Positions 44,111 to 55,919 of a DNA stretch of 64,000 bases are shown piece after piece. The DNA comes from Siphonodentalium dalli (lineage: Eukaryota; Mollusca; Scaphopoda; Gadilida; Siphonodentaliidae). Position numbers and translations under genes: made by a program. Within the stretch, counting starts at the first letter, position 1. Each line of letters starts with the position of its first letter. The notes below the pieces were generated by a model. It was given only the letters and a program-made list of their open reading frames with translations. It did not search any database and was not told the origin of the DNA. The stretch covers positions 127,273,605 through 127,337,604 of the forward strand of contig CP136064.1 of NCBI GenBank assembly GCA_032622095.1. Reading direction: 5' to 3'.

Positions 44111-44929
44111 TATTTAGTAATCTCCATAATTCGTTCTAAGGAGTTTTTGGCATTCAAATTTCACAACCTCGATAAAATTAATTAATGGTGACCGAATTAA
44201 GTAATTTGAACATTTATATCTTCTCAACTCATATTTATATGCATGGGGACGAGAATCAGGGCATTCATATAGTGAACACAGATACATAGAAGAAAGCATT
44301 AAAAGTACATTTATCATTTACCTTTCTAAATGAACCAACTATAGATCGAACAAAACGTTATCGAGAACTGGAGGTACCCACAGCCTCCAATGTAGTCGGA
44401 AATGTCGACACGGTATACTCAGAAAGTGTTTATGACGACAGGTTATGTGTAAATTCGACACAACTGACCACAGCAAGTGGCTCGGGCACTTTTGAAAACA
44501 CCCACGGCGTCAACTGCAGAGCAGGTCTGACAGTTTCTGTCAACTCAAGAATGACTCTGGATTGCCATTAAAAGCAATATACATTTACGCGTTTGGCTGG
44601 GGCTGGGCACTGACACCAGCAATCAAAGTACGCGCCTTGTATATACTTAACATCGTTTCGCGATAAAAATGTCTTGTTCCAGTTTCGGGGTGTATGCGTA
44701 TACCTGGTATATACATAATTAGAATATAGCAGACTTGCCCGGCATAATCCCTTAAAAGGGACCAAACTTTGTTTTATGAGTTCTATTTGGTTCAAAGCGC
44801 CCCATTCGTGAATTTTCAAAAAGTCTCAATTTCAAACTAAAATTTTAATGAAAAAAAATCATCCCTTATGTAACCAATGTATATATGCTGTAGTACTGTA
44901 ACGACAACTCTTTACCTCCCAAAATCTAT
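44111..44929. other. Sequence with no recognised feature
   Basis: No recognisable gene, RNA or repeat. The motif 'cttctcaac...catatttatatg...ggggacg(a/g)gaatcagggca' at 44220-44260 recurs at 46270-46320, which links this stretch loosely to the repeat block downstream. Confidence 0.45.
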
Positions 44930-46330
44930 ATCTCGATTGGCAAATGTCTGTTTACCTATAACTTGTACATGATCATCTCCATGATATCAGGAGTCTGTAT
45001 CTAACGGTGCGTAAAGCTGTCAAAAGTGGCGTCATTCGGGTCAGGGGTCGACTAAATGGGAGAGGGGAACCAAAATTGATAACAATATTTTTAGCTCCGA
45101 TTTCCACCAAATTGATACACATTATTTATGATACGAGGAATCTAATCGTGTATTTTATAGACGCCAAATTGGTGCCGTTTGGATGAATACCACTGAACCA
45201 TGATATCAGGAGTCTAATTGTGTGATTTAAATATGTCCAAAGTGGTACCGTTCGAGTCAGGGGTGCATGGGGGGCGAGATGGACACAAAATTGTACCCAA
45301 AACAATATTTAGCGCCGATTTTCACAGCTTTATACATATTCTTCGTGATACGAGGAATCTAATCGTGTCTTTAAACACGCCAATTTGATGCCGTTTGGGT
45401 GAGAGATGGGGGGGGGGGGCACTGAATTTGATACGAATTCGTTTATTCGCTGATTTCCACCAATTTTATATATATTCATAGATCTTCATAATAAATCTAA
45501 TTGAATGGTTTTAATTTGCAAAAAGTGGCACCACTTGAGTCATGAATAGGGAGGGGGGGTCACCAAAAGTGACAAAATATGTTTAGCGCCAATTTCCACC
45601 ACATTCACATATACGCCTTGTTCTCCAACGATACGAGGAATCAAGTCGTGTGGGTTAAAGACGCCACATTTGGTGCCTGTATTTGTGAACGTGTGCCTTG
45701 TCTGTGTTCTATATAACTTCACCATTGACCAAAGTGGTCTAACAGGGGTAGCTTAACGATAATGGTCGGGTTAAAATAATATAAAGTGACTATGTTGGTG
45801 GCAGGGGCAGAAAACGGGGAGGTGCAGCAAAAATTATGAGATAGTTTTGTCGCCGATTTCCATCAATCTTATACATATAATCATCTAATCATGTGGCGCC
45901 GCTCGAGTTACATGGATAATTAGGGAACAATGCAAAATTGATCAAAACAAAAACAATTAGCGACGTTTCCACCAAAATGATACAAATCATCTAGATTATA
46001 CAAGGAGTCTAATTGACGTTTAAATATGTCAAAAGTGACGCCGTTAGAGCCATGAATGGGGAGGGAGGGATAACAAAGCTGATATAATTATGTTTAGCAC
46101 TAATTTCCACCATATTCACGCACGTTGTCCGCCAATGACACGAGGAATCAAATCATGTGGGCTAAAGACGCCACAGGTGTGTGGGCTAGAGACGCCACAG
46201 TTGGTGCCATTTGGCTCAGGGGTGGAGAAAGGAGGTATTTTAACATTAATAAATTAAATTTCTTGAACAATTATATCTTCTCAACTGGCATATTTATATG
46301 GGGACGGGAATCAGGGCATTCATATAGTCT
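44930..46330. repeat. gatttccaccaaa-family tandem array, ~10 degenerate units
   Basis: Units of ~110-130 bp carry 'ccgatttccaccaaattgat', 'acacattatttatgatacg', 'aggaatctaatcgtgt', 'aagacgccaaattggtgcc' and 'gtttgggtgagagatgggg'. Substitutions and small indels are frequent. Frames are short and inconsistent. Confidence 0.75.
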
Positions 46331-46384
46331 TCTAGCAAAACATATACATAGAGGAGTGCATTAAAAGTATGTATCATTATATCT

Positions 46385-46585
46385 AAAGGATTACACCGAT
46401 GTAATGTTGCTCAGTCATTACAGATGCCCGCTAATCGACTGAGCACGTTACCGAACATTATTTGTGATAGGCCGCTCGTAACTGAAGTTATGCCGATTCA
46501 TGCGATGGCATATTACATTATGGATTATGCTGTCTGAATCGTTAATCTTCCTTCGTGTGACGTCACACGAGGGACTTCTAGCGAC
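46385..46585. repeat. Dispersed ~200-bp repeat, copy 2
   Basis: The partner of 12764-12965: 'taaaggattacaccgatgta', 'cagatgcccgctaatcgact', 'gagcacgttaccgaac' and 'atcgttaatcttccttcgtg'. Its terminal palindrome is 'tcgtgtgacgtcacacga', which here contains a perfect TGACGTCA (CRE-type) core that copy 1 lacks. Confidence 0.7.
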
Positions 46586-47402
46586 ACACAGTGTCAAACT
46601 TGAAAGTCTGTCGCAATTTGCTTTTATCGAATGATTGTTTATACAGTAAAACGTCAAATTGTCCACTTGAGGCTGCCATTTTGACGGTCATCTTGAACGA
46701 GGAGTTCCAATTTCGCCCAAGACATGTGCCGTTATATGTTTCAGAGTCATACTTACGGTATATGCCTAATTTTATATCGCAGATTCCATGGTAAGATTAA
46801 TTGTGACATTTAATAAATTATATAATCACAAAACGCTCGTTAAATTCGGAAAACCCCTTACAAGAGGGGTTAAAGTGAAATTTCAGTGTGGCTCCAAATC
46901 TAATATCAATTAGTATGTGAATATATACATAAGTGAAAAATGTCATGCTTTAGTAACGACGTGAACAATTCTTTTACCAATATAATCCATTATAACGCGG
47001 GGAATACATGTCTTATAGTGTGATTGCCTGGTCCCAAATCGAAATTTCACGATTTAATTGAATGTGTGAGCGATTTTCCTTTGCGTTGCTTATAATTATG
47101 GAATTTATCCTGCGTAATTAATTCGATCTTTATATTGCGATATCTGCTCACAAAGGCCAGAGAAAGGCATGCATTTTTTTAGGATAGGATGGGATAATAT
47201 TTTATTTCACAATACAATATGTTAATTAATACCAGGGGGCGGTAGTGAAAAGTTTGCAGGAAGGTATGCCGTTTTTTTTTTTGGCATCTGGCATTTTCAG
47301 GCACCCAACACCCCAAAACCTGCAAAAAAAATTCACCCCTAAAATCCTACTGACATCACTCATATGACTGTGAAATTAAGGTGTGTAAAGTTAGCAACCA
47401 TT
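46586..47402. other. Sequence with no recognised feature
   Basis: No gene or repeat recognised. The region borders the left end of the 8-kb palindrome. Confidence 0.45.
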
Positions 47403-47639
47403 ACCCAGTACACATTTCAAAACATAGACATAACATTGGAATATCTCATTACGGTAGACGGGGAGGTGGCGGGATTGATAAAATAAAGCATATTGTGACG
47501 GACGGGAATATGTCCAGCCTTACGATATCGCTCAGAACTGTGCCCATCTGAATAGAGCCTATACTACCTGGGAGGGTCCGATCTCCAATCGATGAGGTGG
47601 TGCAGAAGAGTGGGCGTGGAGGTGACGGAATCTGAATGT

Positions 47640-49900
47640 GCATGGCAATAGGTTTCTGGAACGCGAATTGGGCGTCAGAAACAAGTTCGTTGTTGTCGCA
47701 GTAACTCACGAACTGTCCGTGTGATGGGGTGGATAATTTGGGATCCGGCAGATCCGCAGATTATCTACCCGGTCCCCACTTCAAATCACTTATGACCCCC
47801 GGGGAGGCACCGATAGGGCCGGATTTCGAATAGGTTTCTGGAATGCGAATAGGTTTCTGGAACGCGAATTGGATGTAAGAAACCAGTTCGTTGTCGTTAC
47901 AGTAACTCCCAATCTGTCCATGGGATGGGGTGCAGGATTTGGGCTCGGGACAAGTGGCTGCTCGCCTACCCGACCCCACGTCAAATGAATTTTACCACGA
48001 GGAGAGGGACCGGGAGGGGCGGATTCGAATAGGATTCTGAATAGTACGCCAGAAACCAATTCGCAAATTATCGTAATGGCTGTCGTTGTGTTGGCCGGGG
48101 AGGTGAACGACGGGTTTGCTATTCCATTTGGGCTCAAGCCTCAAGGATATACAACCGCGCCTTCCATATAGAGGCTATACCCCCGGGAGGGTCCGGGAAG
48201 GGCCGGTGCAGCAGAGGGGTCGTGGAGGTCTCGGAAGCTGAATGTGGCACTGGGTATGGGCACCAAAACACATATAGAAACACCATCCCGTTGGGACAAT
48301 TCACCCCAAAAAAATGGGAGGGACCATGAAGAGCGTTTCTGATTTTGAATAGGTTTCTGGAAAGCCAATTGGTAGCCAGAAACCAGTTCGTTGTTTTCTT
48401 AATTACTCCAAACCTGATGGTGATAGGGGGTGGAATATTTGGGTTCTGGTCGATCCGCAGATTCTCTACCCGACCCCCATTACAAATCACTTATGAACCC
48501 CGGGGAGGCACCGATAGGGGCATATTTCGAATAGGTTTCTGGAACGCGAATTGGGCGTCAGAAACCAGTTCGTCGTTCTCGCATTAACTCTCAGTCTGTC
48601 CATGGGAGGGGTGGTCAATTTCGGTTCACGTCGATCCGCAGATTATCTACCCGATCCCAACTTCAAATCGCTTATGACCCCCCGGAGAGGCACCGATAGG
48701 GGCGGATTTCGAATATTTCTGGAATGCGAATAGGTTTCTGGAACGCGAATTGGGTGTCAGAAACCAGTTCGTTGTCGTTACAGTAACTCCCAATCTGTCC
48801 GTGGGAGGGGGTGCAGGATTTGTGCTCGGGACAATTGGCTGCTCGCCTACCTGACCCCACGTCAAATGAATTTTACCGCGAGGAGAGGGACCGGGAGGGG
48901 CGGATTTCCAATAGGATTCTGAATAGTACGCCAGAAACCAATTCGCAAATTATCGTAATGGCTGTCGTTGTGTTGGCCGGGGAGGTGCACGACGGGTTTG
49001 CTATTCCATTTGGGCTCAAGGATATATACAACCGCGCCCTCTGTATAGAGGCTATACCCCCCGGAGGGTCCGGGAGGGGTGCAGCAGAGGGGTCGTGGAG
49101 GTGTCGGAAGCTGAATGTTACACTGCATGGGTATGCATGGGCACCAAAACACATAGAAACACCATCCCGTTGGGATAATTAACCCAAAAAAATGTGAGGG
49201 ACCATGAAGAGCGTTTCTGATTTTGAATAAGTTTCTGGAAAGCCAATTGGTAGCCAGAAACCAGTTCGTTGTTTTCTTAATTACTCCCAACCTGTTGATG
49301 GTAGGGGGTGGAAAATTTGAGTTCTGCTCGATCCCCAGATTCTCTACCCAACCCCCATTCCAAATCACTTATGATCCCCGGGGAGGCACCGATAGGGCCA
49401 TATTTCGAATAGGTTTCTGGAACGCGAATTGGGCGTCAGAAACCAGTTCGTCGTTCTCGCATTAACTCTCAATCTGTCCGCGGGAGGGGGGTGGTCAATT
49501 TGGGTTCACGTCGATCCGCAGATTATCTACCCCACCCCCATTCCAAATCACTTATGACCCCCCCCCCCGGGAGGCACCGATAGGGGCATATTTCGAATAG
49601 GTTTCTGGAACGCGAATTGGGCGTCAGAAACCAGTTCGTCGTTCTCGCATTAACTCCGTGGGAGGGGGTGGTCAATTTTGGTTCACGTCGATCCGCAGGT
49701 TATCTACCCGATCCCCACTTCAAATCGCTTATGACCCCCGGCGAGGCACCGATAGGGGCGGATTTCGAATAGGTTTCTGGAATGCGAATAGGTTTCTGGA
49801 ACGTAATGGATGTCGTTATGTTGGCCGGGAGGTGCACGACGGGTTTGCTATTCAATTTGGGCTCAAGAATATATAACTGCGCCCCTTTGTATATAGCCTA
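47640..49900. repeat. Left-arm higher-order repeat (~0.88 kb)
   Basis: Sub-units of ~190 bp carry 'aataggtttctggaacgcga', 'attgggcgtcagaaaccagt', 'cgatccgcagattatctacc' and 'ggggaggcaccgatagggg'. They are grouped with a segment 'atggctgtcgttgtgttggc' + 'tttgctattccatttgggct' (48075, 48958, 49808) and a segment 'aaacaccatcccgttggga'. The resulting larger period is about 0.88 kb. Frames such as 48862-49368 (168 residues) are formed by this periodicity. Confidence 0.8.
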
Positions 49901-50384
49901 TACTCACCGAAGGTTCCGTGGAGGGGTACCGTGTCTATGGTGGTGCATGTGAGTACCATTTGGTGAATCGGTCGGTCAGGTGCATAGCGCATTATTGATA
50001 TATTATCCATATTGTACGAGAAATATACAGTGTGTGTGTGTGTGTGTTGGGGGTGAATAAAAGTCGGACACGGAATTTTTAGCGGCGTGTCTGCATGGTG
50101 TACAGGAGTCCCGGTCTGTGGGGTATGTGAAACACGGATGTGGTAATAGCCTGTCTATGATGGTGCATGTGAGTACCATTTGGGGAATCGGTTGGTCAGG
50201 TGCATAGCGCATTATTTATATATTATCCATCATATTTCTACTAGAAATATGCAGTGTGTGTATGTGTGTGGGGGGGGGGGGGGTCTGAATAAAATGCGGA
50301 CACGGAGTTTGTAACGGCGTGTCTCCATGGTGCTCCTGAGTCCCGGTCGATCACTCAGTCGGTCAGGTGCAAAACACATTATTG

Positions 50385-51270
50385 ATATATGTCTGTTTGT
50401 TTGTTTGTATGTTAGCAATGGCCGGGAAAACTGCCGGACGGATTTCGACGAAATTTGATACCTATGGGTACTTTTGTCCGCGGAGTGTTTTGGACGGGTC
50501 AAATCGTGACCTCGTCTGACCTTGACCTTCAAAATTGTCAATTCGAGGTCAAATCGCCCCTTTAGACGGATTTCGACGAAATTTCATATCTAGGAGTACT
50601 TTTGTCCGGGGAGTGTTTTGGACGGGTCAAATTGTGACCTCGACCTGACCTTGACCTTCAAAATGGCCAATTCAAGGTCAAATCGCGCTTTTCGATGGAT
50701 TTCGACGAAATTTGATACCTAGGAGTACTTTTGTCCGGGAAGTGTTTGGACGGGTCAAATTGTGACCCCGACCTGACCTTGACCTTCAAAATGGTCAATT
50801 CAAGGTTAAATCGCGCTTTTCGACGGATTTCGACGAAATTTGATACATAGGGATGCTATTGTCCGGTGAGTGTTTTGGATGGGTCAAATCGTGACCCCGA
50901 CCTGACCTTGACCTTCAAATGGTCAATTCAATGTCAAATCGCGCCTTTCGACGGATTTCAACGAAATTTGATACCTAGGGTTACTCTTGTCCCGGGGGGA
51001 GTGTTTTGGACGTGTCAAATCGTGACCCCCACCTGATCTTGACCTTCAAATTGGTCAATTCAATTTAAAATCGCACTTTTCGACGGATTTCGACGAAATT
51101 TGATACCTAGGGGTACTTTTGTCAGGGGAGTGTTTTGGACGGGTCAAATCGTGACCCCGACCTAACCTTGACCTTCAAAATTGTCAATTCAAGGTCAAAT
51201 CGCGCCTTTCAAACGGATGAAAGGAGAGGGGAAACAGCCCAGACGAAGTCGGGTCACCCTGCTAGTTGAT
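50385..51270. repeat. 128-bp tandem repeat with GACCTTGACCTT words, left arm
   Basis: Flanked by 'tgtctgtttgtttgtttgta' + 'tgttagcaatggccggg' on one side and 'aacagcccagacgaagtcgg' + 'gtcaccctgctagttgat' on the other. About six units start at ggatttcgacg (50440, 50568, 50697, 50825, 50953, 51085). Each has 'aaatttgatacctaggggta', 'gtgttttggacgggtcaaat', 'ctgaccttgaccttcaaaa' and 'caattcaaggtcaaatcgcg'. Confidence 0.9.
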
Positions 51271-52134
51271 ATACATATATTTTGACGAGATATATAGCTG
51301 TGTCGGGGTCTGGGGAGAATGTGAAACACGGATGTTGTAATACCGTGTCTATTGTGGTGCCTGGGAGTACCATTTGGGGAATCGGTCGGTCAGATGCATA
51401 GCGCATTATTGATATAGTTTCCATATTTATACGAGAAATACGCAGTATGTGTGTGTGGGGGGGGGGTCTGAATAAAAGGCGGATACGGAGTTTGTAACGG
51501 CGTGTCTCCATGGTGCCCAGGAGTTCCGGTCACTCAGTCTGTCAGGTGCATAGCGCATTATTGATATATATATTTCGACGAGATATATAGCTGGTTCTGG
51601 GGAGAACGCGAAACACGGTTGGTAATGCCGCATTTTCCCCAGTCCCCGATACTGCTATAGTTCTCGTAGAAATGTAGATACAAGAGCAATAATGTGCTAT
51701 GCACCCGACCGACTGACTCACCATATGAGACTACTAGGCATCACTGTAGACACGGCATTACCAACCGTGTTTCGCGTTTTCCCCAGACCCAGCCACAGAT
51801 ATATATCTCGTCGAAATATATATATCAATAATGCGCTATGCACCTGACCGACTGAGTGACCGGAACTCATGGGCACCATGGATACACGCCGTTACAAACT
51901 CCGTGTCCGCCTTTTATTCAGACCCCCCCCCCCCCCCACACACACACACACACACATACTGCTTATTTCTCGTAGAAATATGGATAATATATAAATAATG
52001 CGCTATGCACCCGACCGACCGATTCACCAAATGGTACTCCCAGGCACCACCATAGACACGGTATTACTACATCCGTGTTTCACATTCTCCCCAGACCCCG
52101 ACACAGCTGTATATCTCGTCGAAATATATATATA

Positions 52135-52605
52135 TATCAACTAGCAGGGTGACCTGACTTCGTCCGGGCTGTTTCCCCTCTGCTTTCGTCCGTCGAACGG
52201 CGCGATTTGACCCTGAATTAACAATTTTGAAGGTCAAGGTCAGGTCGGGATCACGATTTGACCCGTCCAAAACACTCCCCGGACAAAAGCACCCATAGGT
52301 ATCAAATTTAGTCGAAATCCGTCGAAAGGCGCGATTTGACCTTGAATTGACCATTTTGAAGGTCAAGGTCAGGTTGGGGTCACGATTTGACCCGTCCAAA
52401 ACACTCCCGGGACAAAAGTAGCCCAAGGTATCAAATTTCGTCGAAATCCGTCGAAAGGTGCGATTTGACATTGAATTGACCATTGTGAAGGTCAAGGTCA
52501 GGTCGGGGTCACGATTTGACACGTCCAAAACACTCCCCGAAATCCGTCCGGCAGTTTTCCCGGCCATTGCTAACAAACAAACAAACAAACAGACATATAT
52601 AAATA
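52135..52605. repeat. 128-bp tandem repeat, right arm (inverted)
   Basis: The mirror image of 50385-51270 with about three units: 'atatcaactagcagggtgac' ... 'gaaggtcaaggtcaggt' ... 'tttcccggccattgctaaca' + 'aacaaacaaacaaacag'. Units close to 129 bp keep one reverse-strand frame open (52067-52618). Confidence 0.9.
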
Positions 52606-52619
52606 ATGCGTAATGCAAA

Positions 52620-55300
52620 ATTCATTTGACGTGGGAGTCGGTAGGCGAGCAGCCAATTGTCCCGAGCCCAAATCCTGCACTCCCTCCCACGGACAGATTG
52701 GGAGTTACTGTAACGATCGACAACGAACTGGTTTCTGACACCCAATTCGCGTTCCAGAAACCTATTCGCATTCCAGAAACCTATTCGAAATCCGCCCCTA
52801 TCGGTACTTCCCCGGGGGTCATAAGCGATTTGAAGTGGGGTTCGGGTAGATAATCTAAGGATCGACGTGAACCCAAATTGACCACCCCCTCACACGGACA
52901 GATTGAGAGTTAATGCGAGAACGACGAACTGGTTTATGACGCCCAATTCGCGTTCCAGAAACCTATTCGAAATATGCCCCTATCGGTGCCTCCGCGGGGA
53001 TCATAAGTGATTTGGAATGGGGGTTTAGTAGAGAATCTGCGGATCGACCAGAACCCAAATTTTCCACCCTACCACCATTAGGTTGGGAGTAATTAAGAAA
53101 ACAACGAACTGGTTTCTGGCTACCAATTGGCTTCCCAGAAACCTTATCAGAATCATAAACGCTCTTCATGGTCCCTCCCATTTTTTTGTGAGAATTATCC
53201 CAACGGGATGGTGTTTCTATGTGTTTTGGTGCCCATATATATACCCAGTGTAACATCAGCTTACGACACATCCACGACCCCTCTGCTGCACCCCTCCCCG
53301 GATCCTCCCGGGGGTATAGCCTATATACATAGGTGCGTAGTTGTATATCCTTGAGCCCAAATGGAATAGCAAAACCGTCGTTCACCTCCCCGGCCAACAC
53401 AATGACAGCCATTACGATAATTTGCTAATTGGTTTCTGGCGTACTATTCAGAATCCTGTTCGAAATCCGCCCCTCCAGGTCCCTCTCCTCGTGGTAAAAT
53501 TCATTTGACGTGGGGGTCGGGTAGGCGAGCAGCCAATTGTCCCGAGCCCACACTGGTTTCTGACACCCAATTCGCGTTCCAGAAACCTATTCGCATTCCA
53601 GAAACCTATTCGAAATCCGCCCCTATCGGTGCCTCCCCGGGGGTCATAAGCGATTTGAAGTGGGGATCGGATAGATAATCTGCGGATCGACGTGAACCCA
53701 AATTGACCACCCCCTCCCACGGACAGATTGAGAGTTAATGCGAGAACGACGAACTGGTTTCTGACGCCCAATTCGCGTTCCATAAACCTATTCGAAATAT
53801 GCCCCTATCGGTGCCTCCCCGGGGTTCATAAGTGATTTGGAATAGGGGTCGGGTAGAGAATCTGCGGATCGACCAGAACCCAAATGTTCCACCCCTACCA
53901 CCATCAAGTTGTGAGTAATTAAGAAAACAACGAACTGGTTTCTGGCTACCAATTGGCTTTACAGAAATCTATTCAAAAACAGAAACGCTCTTCATGGTCC
54001 ATCCCATTTTTCTGGGTGAATTTTCCCAACGGGATGGTGTTTCTATGTGTTTTTGTGCCCATACCCAGTGCCACATTCAGCTTCCGACACCTCCACGACC
54101 CCTCTGATGCACCCTTGTCCGCACGCTCCCGGTGGTATAGCCTCTATATATACAGAGGGGCGCAGTTGCATATCATTGAGCCCAAATGGAATAGCAAACC
54201 CGTCATGCACCTCCCCGGCCAACACAACGACAGCCATTACGATAATTTGCTAATTGGTTTCTGGCGTACTATTCAGAATCCTATTCGAAATCCGCCCCTC
54301 CCGGTCCCTCTCCTCGTTGTAAAATTCATTTGACGTGGGAGTCGGTAGGCGAGCAGCCAATTGTCCCGAGCCCAAATCCTGCACTCCCTCCCACGGACAG
54401 ATTGAGAGTTACTGTAACGACAACGAACTGGTTTCTGACACCCAATTCGCGTTCCAGAAACCTATTCGCATTCCAGAAACCTATTCGAAATCCGCCCCTA
54501 TCGGTGCCTCCACGGGGGGTCATAAGCGATTTGAAGTGGGGATCGGGTAGATAATCTAAGGATCGGCGTGAACCCAAATTGACCACCCCCTCCCACGGAC
54601 AGATTGAGAGTTAATGCGAGAACGACGAACTGGTTTCTGACGCCCAATTCCCGTTCCAGAAACCTTTTCGAAATATGCCCCTATCGGTGCCTCCCCGGTG
54701 GGTCATCAGTATTTTGGAATGGGGGTCGGGTAGAGAATCTGCGGATCGACCAGAACCCAAATTTTCCACCCCCTACCGCCATCAGGTAGGGAGTAATTAA
54801 GAAAACAACGAACTGGTTTCTGGCTACCAATTGGCTTTCCAGAAACCTATTCAAAATCATAAACGCTCTTCGTGGTCCCTCCCATTTTTGTGGGTGAATT
54901 TTCTCAACGGGATAGTGTTTCTATGTGTTTTGTTGCACATTCCCAGTGCCATATTCAGCTTCCGACACCTCCGTTGCCCCTCTCGTGCACCTCTCCCGGA
55001 CCCCTCACACGGGAATATAGGCTCTATACAGAGGGGCGGAGTTAGATTTGCGCCCAAATGGAACAGAAAACCCGTCGTGCTCCTCCCCGATCAACATGAC
55101 AACTTATAACGGCCACTACGTGAATTTGCGAACAGGTGTCTGGCGTATTGTTGAGAAAACTATTCGAAATCCGTCCCTCCCGGTCCGTCCCCGGGGGCTA
55201 GAAGTCATTTGACGGTGGGGATAGGATAGATGAGCCGCCAATGGTCCAGAACCCAAATCATGCAACCTCTCCAACAGACAGATTGAGAATTACTGCAAAA
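52620..55300. repeat. Right-arm higher-order repeat (inverted)
   Basis: Inverted counterpart of 47640-49900: 'actggtttctgacgcccaat', 'tcgcgttccagaaacctatt', 'cccctatcggtgcctccccg' and 'ggccaacacaatgacagcca' (53395, 54235 and a diverged version near 55100). Sequence identity with the left arm looks high, with many small substitutions. Confidence 0.85.
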
Positions 55301-55389
55301 ACAACGAACTAAATCTGACACCTCCCCGTCTACCGTAATGAGATATTCCAATGTTATGTCTACGTTTTGAACTGGGTACTGGGTGGTGT

Positions 55390-55672
55390 CAGACCGATTC
55401 TCCTAAGACATATTACTACGAAGGCCCACAACTCCGAAGATCCGATTCTCCAACGGCCCACAACTCCGAAGACCCGATACTCCGACGGCCCATAACTCCG
55501 AAGATCCGATTCTCCGAAAGCCCATAACTCAGAAGGGCCGATTCTCCGAAGACCTATAACTCCGAAGACCTATAACTCCGAAGGGCCGATTCTCCGAAGA
55601 CCTATAACTCCGAAGGCCCGATTCTCCGACGGCCCATAACTCCGAAGGTCCGATTCTCCGAAGATTTTGTTT
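55390..55672. repeat. Minisatellite of ccgattctccgaa / cataactccgaag words
   Basis: About fourteen alternations of '(g)cccataactccgaag' and 'gccgattctccgaag', half-units of 18-20 bp, with irregular order. Adjoins the right end of the 8-kb palindrome. Confidence 0.9.
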
Positions 55673-55711
55673 TATCGGGGTATTATCGTTTACTAAATAG
55701 TGTATACAGTC

Positions 55712-55907
55712 CAGTGGCGAAGCCAATGGGTCCCAAAATTCATACTGCCCCCATTAAACCTCTACTTGCTATTTCAGACAATATGGGCCCCTACCAAAAC
55801 ATGTCCAATGTCATGTAAACGCCCGGAAATCGTTCATGCATGGGGCATCAAAATATTCAAACTTTTCCTACTGCCCCCACCTAAATGGGAATCCTGGCCC
55901 GCCACTG
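55712..55907. mobile_element. 196-bp hAT-like MITE candidate
   Basis: The ends CAGTGGCGAAGCCAATGGG and ATCCTGGCCCGCCACTG form a short imperfect inverted pair of hAT type (CAGTGGCG...CGCCACTG). Flanking 8-mers do not match, so no duplication supports it. The overlapping 103-residue frame has no domain. Confidence 0.45.
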
Positions 55908-55919
55908 ACTATACACCAG

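Larger units (their letters stand above)
47403..55384. mobile_element. ~8-kb composite palindrome with repeat-filled arms
   Basis: The outermost ~70 bp (acccagtac..., 'agacataacattggaatatc', 'tcattacggtagacggggag') are mirrored at 55315-55384 (ctccccgtctaccgtaatga, 'gatattccaatgttatgtct', 'gtactgggt'). Moving inwards, the arms show the same blocks in mirrored order: a higher-order repeat (47640-49900 versus 52620-55300), the gtgtg/cacac microsatellite block with 'cggagtttgtaacggcgtgt' (50000-50340 and 51290-51640 versus 51740-52135), and the 128-bp repeat (50385-51270 versus 52135-52605). The axis is near 51690 within 'ggcattaccaaccgtgtttc'. I cannot read a target duplication. No transposase or other protein is recognised in 8 kb. 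Confidence 0.8.

Noticed and set aside
48862-49368. 168-residue minus-strand frame.
   Set aside because: Falls within the higher-order repeat of the 8-kb palindrome, with related frames in mirrored positions on the other strand. No domain recognised.
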